Assembly: GCA_905210995.1 (NCBI GenBank) | Contig: CAJLZE010000025.1 | Span: 1-28,689, forward strand | DNA: 28,689 nt | Direction of reading: 5' to 3' | From: an uncultured Anaerotruncus sp. | Lineage (GTDB): Bacteria > Bacillota > Clostridia > Oscillospirales > CAG-272 | In this document: positions 16,249-22,698 of the stretch, one piece after another | How positions within the stretch are numbered: the stretch's first letter is position 1 | Layout of the letters: each line of letters begins with the position of its first letter | Notes under the pieces: model-generated | The model's input: only the letters and a program-made list of their open reading frames with translations | Databases searched by the model: none | Told to the model about the DNA's origin: nothing | Made by a program: the position numbers and the translations under genes

Positions 16249-17901
16249 TCATTCGCAGCAATACCCGCGTTTTTTTATGACGGCTGCGAGTTTGCCGGCA
16301 TATGCTTCACAGTCTGCGGGATCCTCACATTCCACCATTATGCGTATCACAGGCTCTGTGCCCGATTCGCGCAGAAGGATGCGCCCGCGCCCGCCGATGG
16401 CAGTGTTGATCTCGGCAAGCTTTTTCTTTACTTCTTCATCCGCCGTTACCGCAGGCTTTGAGGTGACCTTTATGTTGCGGCAGAGCTGGGGATAGAGTTT
16501 GACAGGCTTTGCAAGCTTTGAGAGCGAGGACTTTGTGTCGAGCATTTCCTCGGTCACCATTATGGCGGTCAGTATGCCGTCGCCGGTGGTGGCGTATTTT
16601 TGAAGTATGATATGGCCCGACTGCTCTCCGCCGAGACGGTAGCCGTTCTGCTGCATGCACTCGTACACAAAGCGGTCGCCGACGGCGGTGACGGCGCATC
16701 TGATGCCTGCCTCGTCAAGTGCGGTGAGCAGACCGCTGTTGGACATTACAGTTGCGACAACGGTGTTGAAATCAAGATTGCCGCGTGCCTTGAGGCGCTT
16801 TGCAAGGATATAAAGTATATGATCGCCGTTTACAACATTGCCCTTTTCATCAACGGCGATGCAGCGGTCGGCGTCGCCGTCAAAGGCAAAACCGACGTCA
16901 AGGTGATTGTCTTTGACAAACGCCTGAAGCGCTTCGATGTGTGTCGAGCCGTATCCGTCGTTGATGTTCGTGCCGTCCGGGGCTGCACCTATCACGTATG
17001 TCTGCGCACCGAGCGCGTCAAAGACGGATTTGGCTATCATCCAGGATGAGCCGTTGGCACAGTCAAGACCCACGCGCAGCGAGCGGTAGGAGTGAGATGC
17101 GACCGAGATGAGGTAGCCGACATATCTGTTTCTGCCTGCCACATAGTCAACGATGCATCCTATGCGCTCGCGCTTTGCAAGCGGAAGATCCTTGACATCT
17201 ATCCCGAGGCGAGCCATGTCTCCGTCGATGTATGCTTCGATGAGGGAAGCTGTGGCATCGTCGATCTTTTCGCCGTAGCGGTTGACGAGTTTTATGCCGT
17301 TGTCGTAATAGGGATTGTGCGAGGCGGATATCATAACACCGCAGTCAAACTCATCCTGCTTTGTGACATATGAAACACTGGGCGTTGTTGTGACGTGAAG
17401 CATATATGCATCGGCGCCGGAGGCGGTAAGCCCCGCGACTATGGAATATTCAAGCATATAGCTCGAGCGGCGCGTGTCCTTGCCTATGACTATGCGCGGA
17501 CGGTAGCCGGGCTTGCGGCAGCCCGAAAGGGGAGATGAGAAGTACCATCCGAGAAAACGGCCGACCTTGTATGCCTGCTCGGATGTAAGATCGGAATTGG
17601 CTTCACCGCGGAAGCCGTCCGTACCGAAATATTTGTTTTTGCGTGCGCCGCCCGTATCCTTGCCTGCCGAGGCAACGACGCCCGCCGTGTCGCGGTGGAT
17701 AACAACGTCATTATGAAGCAGCTCATCGGCTGAGAGCGAAAACATATCGCAGATGAGCAGCACCTTGTCAATGTGCGGAAGGGACTGATCCATTTCCCAC
17801 TTGGATACCGACTGGCGGGAAACACCGAGCTTTTCCGCAAGCTGTTCCTGCGAGATCCTGTTGATGATGCGCAGATGCGCGATCTTTTCACCTATGGTCA
17901 T
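16249..17901 (-). CDS. glmM: Phosphoglucosamine mutase with N-terminal XRE DNA-binding domain
   Basis: The enzyme part interconverts GlcN-6-P and GlcN-1-P. Residues 1-61 are a textbook XRE helix-turn-helix (IGEKIAHLRIINRISQEQLA, then GVSRQSVSKWEMDQSLPHID). A linker of about 27 residues follows. From 89 the protein is a complete GlmM: KYFGTDGFRGEAN (90-102), phosphoserine loop ISASHNP with Ser194, metal loop DGDADR (341-346), sugar loop GGEQSGH (424-430) and phosphate loop RESGTEP (511-517). At 550 residues it is about 100 longer than ordinary GlmM, exactly accounted for by the fusion. The frame is uninterrupted. The ribosome site before ATG 17899-17901 is weak (AAAGG, about 17 bases upstream); a small leader ORF ends just before it. 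Autoregulation of the glm cluster is a reasonable inference. Confidence 0.93.
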   Translation of the reverse strand: MTIGEKIAHLRIINRISQEQLAEKLGVSRQSVSKWEMDQSLPHIDKVLLICDMFSLSADELLHNDVVIHRDTAGVVASAGKDTGGARKNKYFGTDGFRGEANSDLTSEQAYKVGRFLGWYFSSPLSGCRKPGYRPRIVIGKDTRRSSYMLEYSIVAGLTASGADAYMLHVTTTPSVSYVTKQDEFDCGVMISASHNPYYDNGIKLVNRYGEKIDDATASLIEAYIDGDMARLGIDVKDLPLAKRERIGCIVDYVAGRNRYVGYLISVASHSYRSLRVGLDCANGSSWMIAKSVFDALGAQTYVIGAAPDGTNINDGYGSTHIEALQAFVKDNHLDVGFAFDGDADRCIAVDEKGNVVNGDHILYILAKRLKARGNLDFNTVVATVMSNSGLLTALDEAGIRCAVTAVGDRFVYECMQQNGYRLGGEQSGHIILQKYATTGDGILTAIMVTEEMLDTKSSLSKLAKPVKLYPQLCRNIKVTSKPAVTADEEVKKKLAEINTAIGGRGRILLRESGTEPVIRIMVECEDPADCEAYAGKLAAVIKKRGYCCE

Positions 17902-17907
17902 GATAGT

Positions 17908-17994
17908 TCAAGATGCCTTTCCCGGCCGCCTGCGAAAAAGCAGGGCAGCAACGTGAAAAGTTGTATTCGAAGCTGCGCCGGCTCCGCTTTTCAC
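17908..17994 (-). CDS. Possible 28-codon leader ORF of glmM
   Basis: GTG at 17992-17994 is preceded by GGAGG with 5 bases spacing, a much better site than that of glmM itself. The ORF encodes about 28 residues rich in Ala and Arg and ends with TGA at 17908-17910, six bases before the glmM ATG and in the same frame. Its start codon lies inside a 9-bp hairpin stem. Translational coupling or leader control is possible. No family similarity is expected at this length. Confidence 0.35.
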   Translation of the reverse strand: MKSGAGAASNTTFHVAALLFRRRPGKAS

Positions 17995-17995
17995 G
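17952..17995. promoter_or_regulatory. Hairpin in the glmM leader
   Basis: CGTGAAAAG (17952-17960) pairs perfectly with CTTTTCACG (17987-17995) across a 26-base loop that has further short GC pairing. On the mRNA the stem covers the GTG of the leader ORF and lies next to its GGAGG. There is no U-tract, so a translational switch is more likely than a terminator. Confidence 0.45.
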
Positions 17996-18058
17996 GTTTC
18001 CTCCGTAATATCACTTATTATTGCGCTTTGTTGGCAGTTTATTCATTCTACCGTATAT

Positions 18059-18087
18059 ATGATACCACACCCGCATTGGCAAATCAA
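18059..18087 (-). promoter_or_regulatory. Predicted sigma-A promoter of the glm cluster
   Basis: On the minus strand TTGATT (18082-18087), 17-base spacer, TATCAT (18059-18064). Transcription would start near 18052, giving a leader of about 150 bases containing the hairpin and leader ORF. Confidence 0.65.
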
Positions 18088-18239
18088 GCAATTTTTAATG
18101 GAATGTTTGTCAACCACAGGTTGCAATTGCACGAATGAGCTGCGAATGACGCAAAAAAGGTGAAAAATGCGGAGTGACATTTTGTGTGAAAACGTCGGAT
18201 CGTGAGGAAAATGCGGGCGCATGGCGGCATGAAGATAAA
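18088..18239. other. Intergenic stretch without recognisable gene
   Basis: Part of the 427-base gap between glmM and the membrane protein gene. Apart from the promoter, leader and terminator listed separately, I see no coding frame with a ribosome site, no tRNA-like fold and no repeat in this stretch. It may hold upstream control sites for the glm promoter. Confidence 0.5.
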
Positions 18240-18271
18240 CAAATGCCCGGCGGATGTCCGCCGGGCATTTG
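18240..18271. terminator. Intrinsic terminator of the prfB unit
   Basis: Fifteen-bp perfect stem CAAATGCCCGGCGGA/TCCGCCGGGCATTTG with a 2-base central gap. It lies about 58 bases downstream of the minus-strand membrane protein gene. The minus strand continues TTTATCTT, and the plus strand CTTGTATTTTTG. Confidence 0.85.
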
Positions 18272-18328
18272 CTTGTATTTTTGTAAACCGGACGCGTCAG
18301 AGCGATCCCGGTGTTTATGCGTGCTTTG

Positions 18329-18769
18329 TCAGAAGTTTTCTACGGTAGCCTCGTCGTCGATGGGGATGTGCTCGTCGACCGGAGCCTGATTTGTTTCGGC
18401 GTCGTCGTTTTTTCCGTCGAGCTCTCCGCGCATTATGCCTTCAAAATCGCTTTCCTCGTCGGGAGATACGATATCGTATTCGTCGCGGTCGAAAAGGTCT
18501 ACGGCATATCCGCCGTTCTTTTTTCTCATCTCGGCGACAGCCGCAGCCAGTGCCGCAAAGAGTCCCGCCAGAGCCGAAACGGCGAAGAACAGAGTTATCA
18601 TCGCGGAGTGGCGCTGTTCGCGGCGGATAAGGTCGCGGCGCTGCTCCTCTGCGTATGCGCAGAGCTTGAAGATCGATATTACCGCTGCCGCCGCTACCGC
18701 AAGTCTGAATGTGCGGCGCACACGTTTTTTGAAGCGATTGGGGGTTGTCGTGTTGGCAGATCGTCTCAT
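18329..18769 (-). CDS. Small two-span membrane protein of unknown function
   Basis: 146 residues: a basic N-terminus (MRRSANTTTPNRFKKRVRR), a first membrane helix at about 22-41, a short charged loop rich in Arg/Glu, a second helix at about 57-80, and a strongly acidic tail of about 60 residues (DEESDFEG..., DDEATVENF). I recognise no family. It follows prfB by about 35 bases and precedes the terminator, so it is co-transcribed with prfB. AAAGG about 11 bases before the ATG is an acceptable ribosome site. The charge asymmetry suggests both termini on the cytosolic side, which is inference. Confidence 0.7.
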   Translation of the reverse strand: MRRSANTTTPNRFKKRVRRTFRLAVAAAAVISIFKLCAYAEEQRRDLIRREQRHSAMITLFFAVSALAGLFAALAAAVAEMRKKNGGYAVDLFDRDEYDIVSPDEESDFEGIMRGELDGKNDDAETNQAPVDEHIPIDDEATVENF

Positions 18770-18804
18770 TCCTGAACTATCCTTTCGTGAATGATTTTTT
18801 AATT

Positions 18805-19926
18805 TCAGTTACCGCTTTCCTGCTTGGAGATATATTTGAGGTACGCATTCATGAAGCCGTCGAGCGCACCGTCCATTACGGCGGTGATGTTTCCGGTCTC
18901 ATATCCGGTACGGTTGTCCTTTACAAGCGTGTAGGGCATGAACACGTAGGAACGTATCTGTGAGCCCCATTCGATATTCGTCTTGTTGCCCTGTATTTCG
19001 GCGATGGTGTCGAGGCGCTCGTTTATCTTGATCTCCATCAGCTTTGCCTTGAGCATTTTCATTGCCGTCTCTTTGTTCTGGAGCTGCGAGCGCTCTGTCT
19101 GGCAGGTAACGACGATGCCGGTCGGCTTGTGTACGATGCGCACCGCCGAGCTGACCTTGTTTACGTTCTGTCCGCCCGCACCGCTGGAGTGGAAGGGGAT
19201 GAAATCGTAATCCTCGTCGCGTATGACGACCTCGTCGAGCTTGTCGAATTCGGGCATTACCTCGATCGACGCGAATGAGGTCTGACGTCTGCCCGCGGCG
19301 TCAAATGGCGAAACACGCACAAGTCTGTGAACGCCGTTTTCGCTTTTGAGGTATCCATATGCGTTGGGGCCCTCCACGAATATGGTGGCGCTCTTGATGC
19401 CGGCTTCTTCGCCGTCGAGCCAGTCGGTGAGCTTGACCTTGTAGCCGTTCTGCTCCGCCCAGCGGGTTATCATGCGGTAGAGCATGAGCGCCCAATCCTG
19501 AGCCTCGGTGCCTCCGGCGCCCGGATGGAAGGAAACTATTGCGTTGTTGTGGTCATATTCACCGGAGAGCAGGATAGAGGTGCGTTCGTGCTCCTCCTGC
19601 TTCATTATTTCTTCGAGCTCGGCCTGTACCTCGGGGACAGACCCCTCGTCGTTTTCTTCGATAGCCATTTCGGCAAGGGTTATCGCATCCTCGAGCTTGG
19701 CGCAGAGCGCTTCATACTCGGCTACAGTGTCTTTGGACTGCTTTATTGTCTGGAGGACCTTTGATGAGCGCTCCTGATTTCCCCAAAAATCGGGTTCAAG
19801 GGTCTCCTTTTCAAGCTCCTCTGCCTTTTTGCGCAGCTCGTCGACGCGAAGCGCCGAGCCGAGCTCCTTGAGCACGGGCCGCATAGAAACGAGTTTGTAT
19901 TTTGCTTCTTCAAGTGCAACTATCAT
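18805..19926 (-). CDS. prfB: Peptide chain release factor 2
   Basis: Recognises UGA and UAA stop codons and triggers peptide release on the ribosome. The 373 residues are full length. The tripeptide SPF (206-208), which sets RF2 apart from RF1, and the catalytic GGQ in FHSSGAGGQNVNK (about 251-253) are both present. The N-terminal coiled domain (to about 110) is complete. The frame is continuous through the region near codon 25 where many bacteria carry a UGA and a programmed +1 frameshift, so autoregulation by that route is absent. A promoter with extended -10 lies about 50 bases upstream. Confidence 0.96.
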   Translation of the reverse strand: MIVALEEAKYKLVSMRPVLKELGSALRVDELRKKAEELEKETLEPDFWGNQERSSKVLQTIKQSKDTVAEYEALCAKLEDAITLAEMAIEENDEGSVPEVQAELEEIMKQEEHERTSILLSGEYDHNNAIVSFHPGAGGTEAQDWALMLYRMITRWAEQNGYKVKLTDWLDGEEAGIKSATIFVEGPNAYGYLKSENGVHRLVRVSPFDAAGRRQTSFASIEVMPEFDKLDEVVIRDEDYDFIPFHSSGAGGQNVNKVSSAVRIVHKPTGIVVTCQTERSQLQNKETAMKMLKAKLMEIKINERLDTIAEIQGNKTNIEWGSQIRSYVFMPYTLVKDNRTGYETGNITAVMDGALDGFMNAYLKYISKQESGN

Positions 19927-19972
19927 GATCGATCAATACTCCGATATTTGATTAGACGTTTTCATTCATTAT

Positions 19973-20002
19973 AGTATACCATAAAATGCCGTGCCTTTGC
20001 AA
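19973..20002 (-). promoter_or_regulatory. Predicted sigma-A promoter of prfB
   Basis: On the minus strand TTGCAA (19997-20002), 18-base spacer, extended -10 TGGTATACT (hexamer 19973-19978). It is about 47 bases upstream of the prfB ATG. Confidence 0.6.
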
Positions 20003-20116
20003 TAGATAAATGAAAAATTTCTGTGATTTGTCCGCATGCATTTTAGCATTTGAGCCCCTTATTTACTTCACGTGCCGACATGCGGAAATTATTGCGTATA
20101 ATGCGGGTGAAGAAAT

Positions 20117-20209
20117 GCGGCAGTCGCGGCTGCGAAAAAGGGCAAATAAGGCGGGACTGCCGCGCCGAAGGGCAACGATCTCCTTTGATGAAGCAAACTT
20201 TTCGTGCCC
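20117..20209 (+). other. Paired inverted repeats, possible structured RNA upstream of the DUF1858 operon
   Basis: GCGGCAGTC (20117-20125) is complementary to GACTGCCGC (20155-20163). A second pairing, GGGCA...TGCCC with an inner CGA/TCG, spans about 20170-20209. A TATAAT at 20097-20102 lies just upstream with a CCGACA-like -35. No known riboswitch consensus fits convincingly. The 358-base gap 19927-20284 otherwise holds only the two promoters. Confidence 0.3.
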
Positions 20210-20211
20210 TA

Positions 20212-20240
20212 TTGACTTTCCGCCTGTTATTGGGTATAAT
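20212..20240 (+). promoter_or_regulatory. Predicted sigma-A promoter of the DUF1858-trmK operon
   Basis: TTGACT (20212-20217), 17-base spacer, perfect TATAAT (20235-20240). The first start codon is at 20285, with GAAAGGA as ribosome site. Confidence 0.85.
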
Positions 20241-20284
20241 AAGACTGCAAATTCAGTTATATCTATTGAAAGGAATTATTTAAG

Positions 20285-20500
20285 ATGACTGTAACGAAGC
20301 AATCCGTTATCGGAGATGTTCTTGACTACAATGTAGATACCGCAGAGTTTTTCTTTGCCATCGGCATGCACTGCCTCGGCTGCCCCGCATCACGCGGTGA
20401 GACCATTGAGGAAGCCTGCGCCGTTCACGGTACCGATGCCGACGAGCTTGTGGCAAAGATCAACGAATTTCTTGCCGCAAAAGCTGCCGGAAAGAACTGA
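20285..20500 (+). CDS. DUF1858 domain protein with CxxC redox motif
   Basis: 71 residues, essentially the whole DUF1858 domain. This domain, also called hybrid-cluster-protein-associated redox disulfide domain, occurs alone or fused to redox proteins in anaerobes. The motif GMHCLGCPAS places Cys30 and Cys33 as a CxxC pair, followed by the family's ETIEEACAVHG and DADELVAKINEFL. The reaction is unknown; thiol-disulfide or metal-related chemistry is likely. It leads the operon from a strong promoter, with TrmK following after 6 bases. Confidence 0.88.
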   Translation: MTVTKQSVIGDVLDYNVDTAEFFFAIGMHCLGCPASRGETIEEACAVHGTDADELVAKINEFLAAKAAGKN

Positions 20501-20506
20501 CGCGGT

Positions 20507-21214
20507 ATGACGCCGAAATCACCCGGCGCACGGCTGCTTGCCGCTGCCGGATACGCGCGGCAGGGAAAATTTATTGCCGACGTCGGGACCGATCACGCCT
20601 ACCTCCCCGTATATCTTGCGGAGGCGGGCGTGTCGGCGGGCGCCGTTGCGACAGACATAAACCGCGGTCCGCTCGAACGTGCCGCGGCAAATGTCGCCGC
20701 TGCGGGGCTTTCTGACAAGATAACCCTGCGGCTTGCCGACGGTCTTGACGGCGTTGAGGCTTTCTGCCCCGAGGACATTTTTATTCTCGGCATGGGCGGC
20801 GAGCTTATAGCGCGCATACTCGGCAACTCGGATTATATCAAAAATGAAAATATCCGCCTGATACTTCAACCGATGACACGTCAGGCGGCGCTTCGCCGCT
20901 TTCTGCTTGACAGCGGCTTTCTTATTGAGGACGAGCGCCTCGTGCTCGGCGACGGCGGCAGGATATATCAGATCATCTGCGCGCATTGGGACGGCGTTCG
21001 CCGTTCCGCTGCCAAGGCGGCGCTTGCCGTCGGAGCGATAAATCTTTCGCGCGGCGGAGAACTGCTCGGGGAATATACCGCGCGCCTTGCGCGCGAGCTG
21101 CGCGTGAGCGCCGACGGAAAACGCCGCGGCGGAGACACGGCGGCTGCCGACGCGGATGAAGAGGCGGCGCGGCGCTTGCTTGCGGGAGGAGCTTATTCAT
21201 ATTATGAGACTTGA
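20507..21214 (+). CDS. trmK: tRNA (adenine22-N1)-methyltransferase
   Basis: SAM-dependent enzyme methylating N1 of A22 in tRNA. In the 235 residues the SAM site ADVGTDHAYLP (24-34) and the FILGMGGELIARIL segment (about 91-104) are typical of TrmK. QPMTRQAALRRFLLDSGF (about 121-138) is also conserved in the family. The C-terminal helical part is Arg/Ala-rich and somewhat variable. Its last 11 bases overlap the start of the Nif3-family gene, the usual Firmicute neighbour. Confidence 0.9.
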   Translation: MTPKSPGARLLAAAGYARQGKFIADVGTDHAYLPVYLAEAGVSAGAVATDINRGPLERAAANVAAAGLSDKITLRLADGLDGVEAFCPEDIFILGMGGELIARILGNSDYIKNENIRLILQPMTRQAALRRFLLDSGFLIEDERLVLGDGGRIYQIICAHWDGVRRSAAKAALAVGAINLSRGGELLGEYTARLARELRVSADGKRRGGDTAAADADEEAARRLLAGGAYSYYET

Positions 21215-21977
21215 CGATCTTTGCGCGGCGCTTGAGTGCGCCGTGCCTCCGCTTGACGGATGCGAGGATTTTGACGGCGCGGCGTTCATACCCGAGCCGG
21301 GACGCGAGGTGCGCCGCATCGTTCTTGCGCTTGACGCTGACACGCGCACGGCTGCCGCTGCGGTGAACGCCGGGGCGGATCTTCTTCTTACGCACCATCC
21401 GATGCTTTACGGCGGCGAGCCGGAGGCGGGAAGTCCGCAGTATATCGCGCGCGAGCTGCTCGTTTCGCATGGGATCGCCGCAATATCGCTGCACGCGCGG
21501 CTTGATGCCGCACGCGGCGGGATGAACGATACGCTTGCCGGCATGCTCGGTGTGTTCGATATGCCGGGGCTCGTTCCGTTCGGTACACCCGAAGCCGAAG
21601 GACTCGGGCGTATCGGAACGCTGCGTGAGACTTCCGACGGCAGGTCGCTGGCGCTCGTTGTTAAAGAGGTGCTCGGTGCTCCGCGCGTCGTGCTCACCTG
21701 TCCCGAAAAGAAAATACGCCGCGCTGCTGTCGTGACCGGCTCGTGCTCCGACTTTGTGCCGCGTGCGGCGGAGCTCGGTGTCGATGCGATCATCGGCGGC
21801 GAGTTCAAATATCACACGCTTGACTATGCGCTGTCCGTCGGCATCTGCTGCATAGGCGCCGGTCATTATTACACCGAACGTCATGCTCCCGAGGTACTCG
21901 GACGGCTCGTCGGTGCGATCCTGCCTGCGGCGGAGATCATCATATCCGACCCCGGCTGCCCTGCAGAAGTGCTATGA
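21204..21977 (+). CDS. Nif3-like dinuclear-metal-centre hexameric protein
   Basis: 257 residues from the ATG at 21204-21206. An in-frame upstream ATG at 21156 lies within trmK and adds residues not expected of the family. The metal ligands of the Nif3/YqfO fold are visible: LLTHHPMLYG with His64 and His65, and near the C-terminus GHYYTERHAPE with His221 and Glu225. The insert domain of larger members is absent or small. Members are often named 'GTP cyclohydrolase type 2', but their role is unsettled. GGGAGGAGC about 12 bases upstream is the ribosome site. The pairing with trmK is conserved in Firmicutes. Confidence 0.88.
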   Translation: MRLDDLCAALECAVPPLDGCEDFDGAAFIPEPGREVRRIVLALDADTRTAAAAVNAGADLLLTHHPMLYGGEPEAGSPQYIARELLVSHGIAAISLHARLDAARGGMNDTLAGMLGVFDMPGLVPFGTPEAEGLGRIGTLRETSDGRSLALVVKEVLGAPRVVLTCPEKKIRRAAVVTGSCSDFVPRAAELGVDAIIGGEFKYHTLDYALSVGICCIGAGHYYTERHAPEVLGRLVGAILPAAEIIISDPGCPAEVL

Positions 21978-22014
21978 GCGGTCGGATAATTATATCTGAA
22001 AGGCTGTCTTTTAT

Positions 22015-22698
22015 ATGACTTACGTTATGTCCTGCCTTAATGGCTGCTATTCCGAATTTCTCAGAATGCTTGAGAAGATATCGTTCGGTAAGAACGATGT
22101 GTTATTTTTGCTCGGCGATCTGTCCGACACCGGCGATGAACCGATGGAGCTGCTCGGCGACCTCGCATGCCGCGAAAATATCTGGCCGGTATGCGGTGAC
22201 CGCGATGCCGTGACCTGCAGAATGCTTTCGGGCTTTGACCGCATGGTCAAAAACAGCGAGAACCCGACGCCCGAATTCATCACCGAAATGAACACGTGGG
22301 CGTCTGACGGCGGCCGCGTGGCGCTTGACGGCTTTCGTGCGCTCGACGAGGACATGAAGGAAGGGGTTCTCGACTATCTTTCAGACATGGCTCCTTATGA
22401 CACGGTACACGTCGGTGAGCGCGACTACCTGCTCGTACATTCCGGCGTAAACGGATATCGCGAAGGACGCGACCTTGACGATTATCCCGCAGCGGCGTTT
22501 TATACCGACGGCGAGGACACCGCTCTTTCGTATCCCGGTATGGTGATGATATGCGGCGGAAGACCGGCAGGAGCTTCGTTTGACGGTACCTCGAGGATCG
22601 TGTACGGTCAGGGCATTATCGAGCTTGATTGCGGCGCGGCACGCGGCGGCAGACTCGGTTGTCTCTGCCTTGACACGGGCGAAGAATATTACGTCTGA
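22015..22698 (+). CDS. PPP-family metallophosphatase homologue lacking most metal ligands
   Basis: 227 residues with the layout of a small bacterial serine/threonine-type phosphatase. The normal signature SDIHGC is SCLNGC here (Cys7 for Asp, Asn9 for His). GDxxDRG is GDLSDTG (34-40, Arg lost). GNHE is GDRD (61-64, Asn and His lost). HSG keeps His142. GHTP is GGRP (181-184, His lost). Only Asp35 and His142 of the usual ligands remain. The fold-level landmarks and the family's C-terminus (DCGAARGGRLGCLCLDTGEE) are preserved and the frame is intact. It is therefore probably a pseudo-enzyme with a binding or regulatory job. The rlmD start overlaps its stop (TGATG). Confidence 0.82.
   Translation: MTYVMSCLNGCYSEFLRMLEKISFGKNDVLFLLGDLSDTGDEPMELLGDLACRENIWPVCGDRDAVTCRMLSGFDRMVKNSENPTPEFITEMNTWASDGGRVALDGFRALDEDMKEGVLDYLSDMAPYDTVHVGERDYLLVHSGVNGYREGRDLDDYPAAAFYTDGEDTALSYPGMVMICGGRPAGASFDGTSRIVYGQGIIELDCGAARGGRLGCLCLDTGEEYYV

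Noticed and set aside
19840..19926. Programmed +1 frameshift in prfB
   Set aside because: The reading frame runs without an in-frame UGA through the usual site near codon 25; the protein is encoded continuously.
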